NCBI GenBank assembly: GCA_026389675.1
Contig: JAPLHJ010000036.1
Location: 1-8,038 of the forward strand
Length of the DNA stretch: 8,038 nucleotides
Direction: 5' to 3'
Origin: Chloroflexota bacterium
GTDB lineage: Bacteria > Chloroflexota > Dehalococcoidia > GIF9 > UBA5629
Every line of letters starts with the position of its first letter. Positions within the stretch are counted from its first letter, which is position 1. Shown here one piece after another: positions 1 to 7,830 of the stretch. A program made the position numbers and the translations under genes. The notes below the pieces were generated by a model. The model did not search any database. It was given only the letters and a program-made list of their open reading frames with translations, and was not told the DNA's origin.

Positions 1-1686
1 CGCTGGGGCCTGACCTTTTTCAGGTTCCTGGTTCCCTGGGAGGCTATCGAGCACGGTGGACCGGGGATCTACGATGAAGAATACCTTGATTATCTGTACA
101 AAATAGTCAGCAAGGCCGGAGAATACGGTATGCTGCTGTATATCGATACGCGCCAGGATGTCTGGAGCCGCTTCACGGGAGGTGACGGCGCTCCCGGCTG
201 GACTTTTGACACGGTCGGCCTCGATATCGCCAAATTCAAAGAGAGCGGGGCGGCCATCACCCACCAGGAATACGGCGCAGATTACGTGCCCCAGATATGG
301 GCTACCAACGGCTTTAAGCTGGCGGCGGCCACGATGTTTACGCTTTTCTTCGGAGGCAACGACTTCGCTCCTGCCACGAAAGTGGAAGGCCGGCCGGTGC
401 AGGAATACCTGCAGAGCCACCTGCTGAATGCCTATAAAAAGGTAGCGGAAAGGTTGAAAGGACTGCCCGCCGTGCTGGGCTATGACACGATGAACGAACC
501 TTTCCGCGGCTACATAGCCTGCCGCGACCTCAACTCCACCGGCTGGTACCACTACAAGAAGGAGGAATGCCCCACTGCTTTCCAGGGCATGTTACTGGGC
601 GCCGGCATCCCGCAGGAGGTCGAGGTATGGCAATCCTTCCTGCCTAAAAAGCTCAGCACTAAATTGCTTAATCCCCGGGGTATAAAGGCCTGGAAGGATG
701 GCTACGATTGCGTCTGGAAGGCCAACGGCGTCTGGGACCTCGATAAGACAGGCAGGCCGGTGCTGCTTAAGCCTGACTATTTCTCGGTCAGGAACGGCAG
801 AAAAATCAATTTTACCAACGATTACCAGAAGTTTTATTTCGAACGTTTTGCCGATACTATTCACTCGGTCGATCCCAACGCGGTAATACTGATAACCCCG
901 CCCAATGTCGACTATAACCCGCCGCCCCTGGGCGCCGATAACAGCAGGCACATAGTATATAAGCCTCACTGGTATGACGACGTGCACTGGGTTACCAAGG
1001 CCTACCATTTCTTCCCCAACGCGCTGGTGGGCAACGACAAGCTGACCGGCAAACCGGTGCTGGGGTTGCCGGGCACGGTACAGGCCTCATTTATCGACCA
1101 GATGCGGCGCATAAAGGAGCTGGGAAACGGCCTGTCGGGCGGGGTGCCTACAGTCATCGGCGAGATAGGTATCTGCTACGATATGAATAAAAAAGAGGCC
1201 TACCGGAGCGGCGATTACACTGCGCATATCAAGGAGTGGGACCGCCTCTTTAAGGCGCTGGATGCCAACCTGCTCAGCTATAACCTCTGGACCTACAATG
1301 CTGTCAACGATAATAAATACGGCGACCACTGGAACCTGGAGGACTTCTCAATTTACGGGCTCGACCAGCGGAAGGACCCGTCAGGTATCGACTCGGGAGG
1401 CCGGGCCCTGCAGGCTGTAGTCAGGCCATACCCCCGTGCAACCGCCGGCAAGCCGCTGCGTATTTCGTTCAATATAAAAAGCCGCGTTTTCGAGTTCGAA
1501 TTTCGCCACGATCCGGCCATTGATAAGCCGACCGAGCTTTTCATCCCGGATTACCAGTACCCGGCAGGTTACGAGGTCAGGCTGTCGGACGGCTCGAGCG
1601 TCCGTGATGCGGCCAACCAGTTACTGATCTATACGCATAGCCGCGACCGGGAGGCGCACACTGTCAGGGTCACGCCACGGCGCTGA
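1..1686 (+). CDS. Glycoside hydrolase family 5, GH5_12-like (5' partial)
   Basis: Retaining beta-glycosidase with a TIM barrel. The frame is open from base 1 and reads conserved GH5 sequence (FFRFLVPWEAIE at residues 6-17), so the ATG at 130 is internal and the true start lies upstream; roughly the first strand of the barrel is missing and a signal peptide cannot be judged. Numbering from base 1, the acid/base is Glu166 in YDTMNEPF and the nucleophile is Glu388 in VIGEIGIC. DVWSRF followed by GGDGAPGW, the FKLAAATMFTLFFGG segment and the EYLQSHLLNAY helix recall, from memory, the fungal steryl-glucosidase/glucosylceramidase group (GH5_12) and endoglycoceramidases. About 85 C-terminal residues from PYPRATAG form a beta-rich domain like the C-terminal sandwich of endoglycoceramidases. 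It is the first visible gene of a four-gene operon, 27 bases ahead of the GH36 gene. Family assignment is firm; the subfamily and substrate (steryl glucoside, glycolipid or plant glycoside) are inferred. Confidence 0.85.
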   Translation, partial: RWGLTFFRFLVPWEAIEHGGPGIYDEEYLDYLYKIVSKAGEYGMLLYIDTRQDVWSRFTGGDGAPGWTFDTVGLDIAKFKESGAAITHQEYGADYVPQIWATNGFKLAAATMFTLFFGGNDFAPATKVEGRPVQEYLQSHLLNAYKKVAERLKGLPAVLGYDTMNEPFRGYIACRDLNSTGWYHYKKEECPTAFQGMLLGAGIPQEVEVWQSFLPKKLSTKLLNPRGIKAWKDGYDCVWKANGVWDLDKTGRPVLLKPDYFSVRNGRKINFTNDYQKFYFERFADTIHSVDPNAVILITPPNVDYNPPPLGADNSRHIVYKPHWYDDVHWVTKAYHFFPNALVGNDKLTGKPVLGLPGTVQASFIDQMRRIKELGNGLSGGVPTVIGEIGICYDMNKKEAYRSGDYTAHIKEWDRLFKALDANLLSYNLWTYNAVNDNKYGDHWNLEDFSIYGLDQRKDPSGIDSGGRALQAVVRPYPRATAGKPLRISFNIKSRVFEFEFRHDPAIDKPTELFIPDYQYPAGYEVRLSDGSSVRDAANQLLIYTHSRDREAHTVRVTPRR

Positions 1687-1713
1687 CATGATTAAAATTT
1701 AAGGCAGAAAGAT

Positions 1714-4089
1714 ATGGAAAATCAAGGGCAGAAAATCGAAAACAGTTTGTGGAATATCTCTTTCGATAGGCAAAGCGGCAGGATCAGCATAGTTCGCCGC
1801 GATCACACTGCGCCTTCGATTGCCAATGCACCCGTCGGGCTCAGCTATGCCAATACAGGCGGGAAAAGACTCATGACCGGCTTTGCGGGCGGTAAAGTCA
1901 CGGGCAGCGATGAACCTCTGGAAGATGTCCACGGCAGGGGCAGGCAATACCGCTTCACCAGCACCGCACGCCCGGACGGACTTGAGCTGAATTATACAGT
2001 CAACCTGTATGATAGCCGGCCCTTTATTCTGCTGCGCATGGAGGTGGCCAACCGCGGAAGCGGGAATATCCAACTGCAGGATATCAATCTTTTAAGTGCC
2101 GAGGCTACTTGCGGGGCCAGTGTAAATTTCGAAGGCAGAGGACCCCTGGATTTCTTCAAGGTGGGCTGGCATGACTGGGTCTATTCAGGCCTGCGCCATG
2201 GCGGCGAAAAGGATGTAAATTCCCTTCCTATCATGAAGCCCTTCATCGGCAAGATGCTATATAACCCGGCACTGCCTATAGCTGGGGGCAGAGGGGAATT
2301 CTGGGGTGAAGGCTGGGGACTGCTGACCGACCGGCGGACTGCCATCCTGGCCGGCTTCGCTTCCACCGCCGACCAGTTCGGCGTTATACACGCCAACTGC
2401 AAAGCAGGCGCCTTCGGACTGACCCTTACAGCGCAGGCCGATGGAGTATTGCTGGAACCCGGCGAGAAGTTCCAATCCGAGTGGGGCTACCTGCAGTTTA
2501 TTGATCTGCCATCTACCGACCCTGCGGCTGATTACGTTGAAGCTGTAGCGAGACAGATGAAGGCGCGCATACCCGACCTGCCGCCGCCGGCCCAGTGGAC
2601 GCACTGGTACCACTTCTTCCAGTCCATCACGGCGGACCTGTTTATCGATAACCTCAATGCTATAGATAATATCAGGGAGACTATTCCCTTCAAGATTGTG
2701 CAATTGGACGATGGCTACCAGTCCGCCTGGGGCGACTGGCTGACCTGCAACGCCAAGTTCCCGCTGGGACTGGCGCACCTATCTAAAAACATCACGGGCA
2801 AAGGCTATACCTCGGGACTATGGCTGGCGCCTTTTGTGGTTGACCCGCGCTCCAAAACAGCCACGCAGCACCCCGACTGGCTGGTTAAAGACAGGAAGGG
2901 CAAGCCCATCGTCAGCGGCTATTTCTACGACTTCTACGGCCATGCGCTCGACCTGACACAGCCTGCTGTGCTTGACCATGTCCGCACGTTGCTGGATACC
3001 ATCGCCCGCGAGTGGGGCTACGGCTTCGTCAAGACCGATTTCGTTTACGCCGGCGCCCTGCCGGGTGTGAGGCAAAACCCCAAGATGACCAGGGCCCAGG
3101 CCTTTCGCAAGGGCATGGAAGCCGTTCGCGAGGGCATCGGGGAGAAGACCTTCCTGCTGGGCTGCGGCTGCCCCTTCGGCCCGGCGGTCGGCATTGTCGA
3201 TGCCATGCGCATCGGTCCCGACACTGCGCCCAACTGGACCCCGTACCTGTGGACTACCAAATGGGCCACGCCTATTATCAAGAACGAGAAGTCCATCGGG
3301 TCGCTGCGCAATAATATCCGCCATACGCTCAACCTGAGCGCGCTGCACCAGCGCTGGTGGTGGAACGATCCCGATTGCCTGATGGTGCGCAACTACGATA
3401 CTACACTGAACGATGAGGAGGTCAAGAGCAACCTCAGCCTGGTGGGGTTGTCCGGCGGGCTGATGATAAGCAGCGACGACCTAACACGCCTACCGGTTGA
3501 ACGGCAGAAGTGGGTGGCATTGCTGACACCACTGCTGGGAGCGGGCGGGCGTGCGCTTGACCTGCTGGAGCGCGAGATGGCAGAGCTGTATGTCCTGCCT
3601 GTTGAAAAGAACGGTATGAAATGGCAGGATGTAGCCGTCTTCAACTGGAGCGATAAACCCGGCGGACGGAAACTTGACCTGTTGAGGCTCGGTTATAAAG
3701 CGGGTGAGAAGCTGCACGTATTTGATTTCTGGCAGAAGAGCCATAGCATCGCCGGGGCCGGGGAAATTGACCTCGGGGAAATTCCCTCTCACGGCTGCCG
3801 GCTGCTGCGAGTCTGTAAAGTTGAAGAGGCGCCCCAACTGGTCGGCGATACGCTGCATATCGCGCAGGGCTGTGAATTGGAGTCCTGGCAGATGACAGGC
3901 CAGACACTGCAGATTAACACGATCGACCTGGGTCGCCGGGTTGAAGGGTCGCTCTGGCTCAGTCTGCCGGGCAGTCTTAGCACGGCTATCTGTGGTAGCG
4001 GGGCTATCAGCTATGAAAAAGAAAATAGCCTTTACAGGCTGCCGCTGGATTTCCGGGGCAGCGCGGAGATAATAATAAAGTGGGAATAG
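1714..4089 (+). CDS. GH36 glycosidase, alpha-galactosidase type
   Basis: Predicted retaining alpha-galactosidase of 791 residues, without signal peptide or membrane helix, so probably cytoplasmic. Residues about 1-285 form a beta-sandwich domain, about 290-600 the catalytic TIM barrel, and the rest a C-terminal beta domain. Barrel motifs in order: W295/W298/Y299 (QWTHWYHFF), D332-D333 (QLDDGYQSAWGDW), GLWLAPF, HPDWLV, D442 in FVKTDF (nucleophile), C484/C486 in LGCGCPFGP, D503 in MRIGPDTAP (acid/base), and 551-NDPDC. The 61-residue spacing between D442 and D503 closely matches the equivalent pair of Thermotoga maritima GalA (D327/D387 as I recall), but this protein is about 240 residues longer. 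The ATG at 1714 is preceded by a weak AAGG at 1701-1704. Its stop codon overlaps the ribosome-binding site of the transporter gene, which implies a shared transcript. The family also contains alpha-N-acetylgalactosaminidases and raffinose synthase-like enzymes, so exact specificity is open. Confidence 0.88.
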   Translation: MENQGQKIENSLWNISFDRQSGRISIVRRDHTAPSIANAPVGLSYANTGGKRLMTGFAGGKVTGSDEPLEDVHGRGRQYRFTSTARPDGLELNYTVNLYDSRPFILLRMEVANRGSGNIQLQDINLLSAEATCGASVNFEGRGPLDFFKVGWHDWVYSGLRHGGEKDVNSLPIMKPFIGKMLYNPALPIAGGRGEFWGEGWGLLTDRRTAILAGFASTADQFGVIHANCKAGAFGLTLTAQADGVLLEPGEKFQSEWGYLQFIDLPSTDPAADYVEAVARQMKARIPDLPPPAQWTHWYHFFQSITADLFIDNLNAIDNIRETIPFKIVQLDDGYQSAWGDWLTCNAKFPLGLAHLSKNITGKGYTSGLWLAPFVVDPRSKTATQHPDWLVKDRKGKPIVSGYFYDFYGHALDLTQPAVLDHVRTLLDTIAREWGYGFVKTDFVYAGALPGVRQNPKMTRAQAFRKGMEAVREGIGEKTFLLGCGCPFGPAVGIVDAMRIGPDTAPNWTPYLWTTKWATPIIKNEKSIGSLRNNIRHTLNLSALHQRWWWNDPDCLMVRNYDTTLNDEEVKSNLSLVGLSGGLMISSDDLTRLPVERQKWVALLTPLLGAGGRALDLLEREMAELYVLPVEKNGMKWQDVAVFNWSDKPGGRKLDLLRLGYKAGEKLHVFDFWQKSHSIAGAGEIDLGEIPSHGCRLLRVCKVEEAPQLVGDTLHIAQGCELESWQMTGQTLQINTIDLGRRVEGSLWLSLPGSLSTAICGSGAISYEKENSLYRLPLDFRGSAEIIIKWE

Positions 4090-4093
4090 GAGG
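4088..4093 (+). promoter_or_regulatory. Shine-Dalgarno site for the MFS gene, overlapping upstream stop
   Basis: A perfect AGGAGG lies nine bases before the GTG at 4103 and begins inside the TAG stop of the GH36 gene (4087-4089). This fixes the GTG as the start and suggests translational coupling. Confidence 0.85.
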
Positions 4094-4102
4094 ATCTCTA
4101 CC

Positions 4103-5389
4103 GTGACTAAATCGAAATATCCCTGGTTCGTATTCGGCACCTTCTTTGCCTTCATGCTCTTCCAGCAGGCGGAAAGGCTGGTGATCGGCCCGCTGACCAC
4201 GCCGATCATGGATGAATTTAAAATAAACCAGGCGCAGATGGGGCTGGTATTCTCCGGCGCACTGATTGTGGGCGCCATACTTTACCCCGTGTGGGGCTAC
4301 CTGTACGACCGCTTCGCCCGTACCAAGCTGCTGGCGCTGGCCGCCCTCATCTGGGGCGCCACCACCTGGCTGAGCGCGTGGGTACAGACCTTCCCGCTCT
4401 TTGTAGTCACCCGCTCTTCCACCGGCATTGCAGATTCCAGCTACCCGGGGCTTTACAACATCACCAACGATTACTTTGAGCCAAAGGAGCGCGGCAAGAT
4501 CATGGGGCTGCTGCAGATCGCGCAGCCGCTGGGCTATCTTGTTGGCATGATACTGGCGCTGATTATGGGCAGCATAATCGGCTGGCGAGGGGTGTTTTAT
4601 GTCACGGGCGCCGTAGGATTCGTGATGGCCATCATCATCTTCTTCGGTGTCAAAGAGCCGCAGCGCGGCAGCACCGAACCCGAGTTGCAGGGCATTGAGC
4701 AGAAAGGGGATTACCGCTTCAACTGGAAGACGGCACTCGGCCTTTTCAAGAAAAAATCCTTGCTTTTCCTCTTCCTCAACTGCTTTACCGGCGTCTTCCC
4801 CTGGCAGGTGCTGACCTTCTGGTTCTTCCGCTACCTCGAGACCGGGCGTGGCTACGACTCCACCACGGTGCTCATCACCATGGTAGTGGCCGTGCTGATG
4901 CTGGCCGCCGGCTATCCCATCGGCGGCATACTGGGGGACTATTTCTTCAAGCGCAACCAGCGGGGGCGCCTGCTGGTCAGCGCGGCTGGCATACTCATCG
5001 CACTGGTGCTGCTGGTATTTGCCATCATGGTGCCCTACAACCAGATGTTCCTCTTCGGGTTCCTGCTGGCCTTCACCTGTATCTTTATGCCGTTCGCCTC
5101 ACCCAACGTGGTAACCACCATTTACGATATGACGCTGCCCGAGGTGCGCAGCACGGCCAACGCCCTGCAGAACTTCTTCGAGCAGGTCGGCTCTTCGGTG
5201 GCGCCGCTGGCCGCCGGCATTATAGCCGACAGCTCTTCCCTGCAGAACGCCATACTGATCATCTGCGTGTCTGCCTGGACTCTTTGCTTTATCTTTATCT
5301 CCATCGCGGCCTACCTGGTGCCCAGGGACCTGCAGGACCTGCGTAACCAGTTAAAGCAGAGGGCCGAGATAGAGCGGGCCAGGGCCTGA
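4103..5389 (+). CDS. MFS transporter, 12 helices, possibly Spinster-like
   Basis: Inner-membrane secondary transporter of 428 residues, the usual length for the major facilitator superfamily. Hydrophobic segments can be placed near 8-30, 46-66, 76-96, 98-118, 136-156, 163-183, then after a charged loop (about 185-217) near 218-240, 254-276, 290-310, 314-334, 353-375 and 381-407. The loop between helices 2 and 3 carries the family's motif A (GYLYDRFARTK, 65-75), and a weaker copy follows helix 8 (GGILGDYFFKR, 274-284), the expected two-fold repeat. R104 and the PKERGKIMG stretch (127-135) are also typical. The overall pattern, with AERLVIGPL in helix 1, recalls Spinster-like carriers, though sugar and organic-anion MFS families cannot be excluded. 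The GTG start is fixed by AGGAGG at 4088-4093. Lying between glycosidases and a sugar isomerase/kinase, it probably imports the glycoside or a released sugar. The substrate is not readable from sequence. Confidence 0.88.
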   Translation: MTKSKYPWFVFGTFFAFMLFQQAERLVIGPLTTPIMDEFKINQAQMGLVFSGALIVGAILYPVWGYLYDRFARTKLLALAALIWGATTWLSAWVQTFPLFVVTRSSTGIADSSYPGLYNITNDYFEPKERGKIMGLLQIAQPLGYLVGMILALIMGSIIGWRGVFYVTGAVGFVMAIIIFFGVKEPQRGSTEPELQGIEQKGDYRFNWKTALGLFKKKSLLFLFLNCFTGVFPWQVLTFWFFRYLETGRGYDSTTVLITMVVAVLMLAAGYPIGGILGDYFFKRNQRGRLLVSAAGILIALVLLVFAIMVPYNQMFLFGFLLAFTCIFMPFASPNVVTTIYDMTLPEVRSTANALQNFFEQVGSSVAPLAAGIIADSSSLQNAILIICVSAWTLCFIFISIAAYLVPRDLQDLRNQLKQRAEIERARA

Positions 5390-5393
5390 GGAG
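5389..5393 (+). promoter_or_regulatory. Shine-Dalgarno site for the fusion gene, overlapping upstream stop
   Basis: AGGAG starts at the last base of the TGA stop of the transporter gene (5387-5389) and sits six bases before the GTG at 5400. It fixes that GTG as the start and points to coupled translation. Confidence 0.85.
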
Positions 5394-5399
5394 AGACCC

Positions 5400-7826
5400 G
5401 TGAAAAAGGATATCAAGTTTGCCGTGGCGCTCTCGGCGCTGGGCAACCCCGGCGACCGCTTCATGTCCGGCTACAAGCAAGACCGTTCAGCAGAGCAAAT
5501 GTTTGCCATGGCTGCTGAAGCCGGCATAGAAGGGCTCGAGTTTGTCTATGACAGGGACATCAGCATGGGCAACGTCAAACAGATCAAAGAGTACATGGAC
5601 AAATACAAGATGAAGTGCTGCGACGTGCTGCCCAACCTCTTCAGCCGGCAGGAGTATATCAAGGGCTCGATATCATCAAGGCAGCCGGAAGTGGTAACGC
5701 AGGCCAAAAAGGAGATCCGCGATGTCATCGATATCACTAAGGAGATAGGCGGCAACCTGGTCAATATCTGGGCCGGGCAGGACGGCTTCGATTACCCCTT
5801 CGAAGTGGATTACCTGAAATCCTGGGAGAGCATGATAGAAGTTCTAAAAGAGGCGGCCGGTTACGACCCGGCGGTCAGATTGGGGCTTGAGTATAAATTC
5901 AAGGAGCCGCGGGTGCACAACTTCATCTCAACAGTGGCCAAGTCACTGCTGCTGTGCAAGGCCGTGCACCGTCCCAACGTGGGCGTCATCCTGGATATCG
6001 GACATGCCATACTGGCATATGAGAACGCCGCCGAGTCCTTCGCCCTGACCAGGCTGTTTGGCGACAGGCTATTTCTTTTGCACATCAACGACACGCGGCC
6101 CGACTGGGACTGGGACCTCAACGTCGGCTCGGTGCACTTCCTGGATACGCTGGAATGGCTTTACTGGGTGGACAGGATAGGCTACCAGGGCTACTACACG
6201 CTGGACATCTGGCCGGCGCGCATGGATGCTGTGGAGGCTATAAAGGAGTCCATCGAGTGGATCAAGGCCATGCGCCGCGCCCTGGAACGCCCATATTCAG
6301 CTGATAATATGAAAAGGACTCTCAACTGTGCCGCCGTCGACCTGGGCGCGTCGGGCGGCAAGGTCATGCTGGGCAGCTTCGACGGTGCAAAGGTTGCGCT
6401 GCAGGAGATATACCGCTTCCCCAATGGCCCCCTGCAGGTAGAAAACAGTATTTACTGGGACGTAGCGCGCCTTTTCCAAGAGGTCAAGAAGGGACTGGGT
6501 ATGGCCGGCAGGGTGGCGAAGCCGGATTCCATAGGCCTGGATGCCTGGGGCAATGATTTCTGTCTGCTGGGCAGGGACGGCAGCCTGCTGGAAAACCCCC
6601 ACTCTTATCGCGACCCGCGCACGGATGGCGTTATGCAGAAAGCCTTTGAGGTCATGCCACGCGGCGAGATCTACCGGCGCACCGGCGTGCAGTTCACGCA
6701 ACACAACACACTCTTCCAGCTTTACTCCATGGTGCTGGCCGGCTCCACGTTGCTGAAATCCGCTACCACCTACCTGATGATCGCCGACCTGTTCAACTAC
6801 TGGCTGTGCGGCGCGAAATGCTGCGAATTCACCAATGCTACCACCACGCAGTTCTTCGACCCGTATAAACAAGATTGGTGCCTGCCGGTGTTGGAGGCCT
6901 TCGGGATCCCGGTTGATATCATGCCGCCGGTCGCCATGCCTGCCACGAGACTTGGGACACTGCAGTCACTGTTGCGGGATGAATTGGGCCTGCCCGCTGT
7001 GCCGGTTATCGCCGTAGGCACGCACGACACCGCCTCGGCGGTCAGCGTGGTTCCTTGTAGTAGGGGCGTACCTTCAGGTGCGCCCGCAGAGATATCCTCA
7101 TCCTCCGGGGGCGCTGCCTTTCTCAGCTCCGGCACCTGGTCATTGCTGGGTGTGGAGGTGAAAGAGCCGCTTATCAACCAGGCCGGTCTGGAGCACAACT
7201 TCACCTGCTATGGCGGCGTGGGCGGCGCCTGGCTGGTCTGGAAGAATATCCAGGCACTCTGGGTGCTGCAGGAATGCCTGCGCTGCTGGGAAGGGAGCGG
7301 CCTGCCAGGCGGCCTTGAAGAAATAATAAGTACGGCGGAGAAGGCGCAGCCCTTCGGCTCTTTCATAGATGTGGACGATCGCCTGTTCCTCACGCCTGGA
7401 GATTTCCCCGCCCGCATTGCCGAATACTGCAGGCGGAGCGGGCAGGCGCCGCCGGCCGGCGCCGGTGCAACGGTCCGCTGCATTTTGGAATCGCTGGCGC
7501 TCAAGTACCGCTATACCTTCGAGAAACTACAGGAAGTAATGGGCCGGAAATTGAGCCGCATACACATCGTCGGCGGCGGTTCGCGTAATACGCTCTTGAA
7601 TAGCTTCACGGCCGGGGCCACCGGCGTACCTGTTGTAGCCGGGCCGGCCGAGGCCACAGCGCTGGGGAACTTCATGGCGCAGTTAATGGCGCTGGGCGAA
7701 GTGAAGTCGCCCTCGGAGGCTAAAGAGATCGTCAGGCGGTCATTTGATACTGTAACCTACCTGCCCGGCGATGCCGCCGGCTGGGATGAAGCCTACGGGC
7801 GGTTCAGGGTCGTTGCTAATCCCTGA
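5400..7826 (+). CDS. rhaB: Sugar isomerase-rhamnulokinase fusion (RhaA-like barrel + RhaB)
   Basis: One uninterrupted 808-residue frame encodes two enzymes. Residues 1 to about 297 are a xylose-isomerase-like TIM barrel with candidate metal ligands E164 (LEYKF), D199 and H202 (LDIGH), H228 (LHINDTR), D237 and D239, and D269 (TLDIW). The E-D spacing of 35, the D-x-x-H and the final Asp match Pseudomonas stutzeri L-rhamnose isomerase as I recall it, although that enzyme is over 100 residues longer. Residues 304-808 are a complete FGGY kinase of rhamnulokinase type: AAVDLGASGGKVMLG (311-325), RFPNGP (339-344), YRDPRTDG (403-410), GTHDTASAV with catalytic-base candidate D543, SSGTWSLLG (576-584), GGVGG (605-609), GGGSRN (725-730) and EATALGN (751-757). 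The likely route is L-rhamnose to L-rhamnulose to L-rhamnulose-1-phosphate in the cytoplasm. The linker is only about ten residues. About 14 extra residues (near 553-572) separate D543 from SSGTWS. The kinase call is firm; the barrel's substrate is inferred from its partner. Confidence 0.88.
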   Translation: MKKDIKFAVALSALGNPGDRFMSGYKQDRSAEQMFAMAAEAGIEGLEFVYDRDISMGNVKQIKEYMDKYKMKCCDVLPNLFSRQEYIKGSISSRQPEVVTQAKKEIRDVIDITKEIGGNLVNIWAGQDGFDYPFEVDYLKSWESMIEVLKEAAGYDPAVRLGLEYKFKEPRVHNFISTVAKSLLLCKAVHRPNVGVILDIGHAILAYENAAESFALTRLFGDRLFLLHINDTRPDWDWDLNVGSVHFLDTLEWLYWVDRIGYQGYYTLDIWPARMDAVEAIKESIEWIKAMRRALERPYSADNMKRTLNCAAVDLGASGGKVMLGSFDGAKVALQEIYRFPNGPLQVENSIYWDVARLFQEVKKGLGMAGRVAKPDSIGLDAWGNDFCLLGRDGSLLENPHSYRDPRTDGVMQKAFEVMPRGEIYRRTGVQFTQHNTLFQLYSMVLAGSTLLKSATTYLMIADLFNYWLCGAKCCEFTNATTTQFFDPYKQDWCLPVLEAFGIPVDIMPPVAMPATRLGTLQSLLRDELGLPAVPVIAVGTHDTASAVSVVPCSRGVPSGAPAEISSSSGGAAFLSSGTWSLLGVEVKEPLINQAGLEHNFTCYGGVGGAWLVWKNIQALWVLQECLRCWEGSGLPGGLEEIISTAEKAQPFGSFIDVDDRLFLTPGDFPARIAEYCRRSGQAPPAGAGATVRCILESLALKYRYTFEKLQEVMGRKLSRIHIVGGGSRNTLLNSFTAGATGVPVVAGPAEATALGNFMAQLMALGEVKSPSEAKEIVRRSFDTVTYLPGDAAGWDEAYGRFRVVANP
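7061..7085 (+). repeat. Small hairpin repeat embedded in the rhamnulokinase reading frame
   Basis: GGGCGTACC at 7064-7072 and GGTGCGCCC at 7077-7085 form a nine-pair stem (one G-T wobble) around a TTCA loop, preceded by TAG at 7061-7063. The form TAGGGGCG-ACC-loop-GGT-CGCCC resembles short dispersed palindromes I recall from Chloroflexota genomes. It coincides with the residues absent from ordinary rhamnulokinases (encoding part of CSRGVPSGAPAE), so it looks like an in-frame insertion into a surface loop. The dispersed-repeat identity cannot be proved from one copy. Confidence 0.5.
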
Positions 7827-7830
7827 TGCA

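Noticed and set aside
130..132. ATG as the start of the GH5 gene
   Set aside because: The same frame is open back to base 1 and encodes conserved GH5 sequence before this Met, and no ribosome-binding site precedes it.
1688..1702. Four-codon frame ATG ATT AAA ATT TAA in the GH5-GH36 gap
   Set aside because: Too short and without a ribosome-binding site; it could at most affect reinitiation.
2257..4278. Long minus-strand frames at 2257-2778, 2818-3348 and 3490-4278
   Set aside because: They lie antisense to well-supported GH36 and MFS coding sequence, show no recognisable motifs, and one crosses the gene boundary. They are by-products of codon bias.
6309..6311. Internal ATG as an independent start for the rhamnulokinase
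   Set aside because: No Shine-Dalgarno is visible within the usual distance and the frame is continuous with the isomerase, so a separate gene is not called; the possibility is kept as a finding.
7445..7463. GC-rich palindrome with two GGCGCC boxes
   Set aside because: It falls in the variable Ala/Gly/Pro-rich loop (QAPPAGAGA) of the kinase and is explained by GC-rich codons for those residues.
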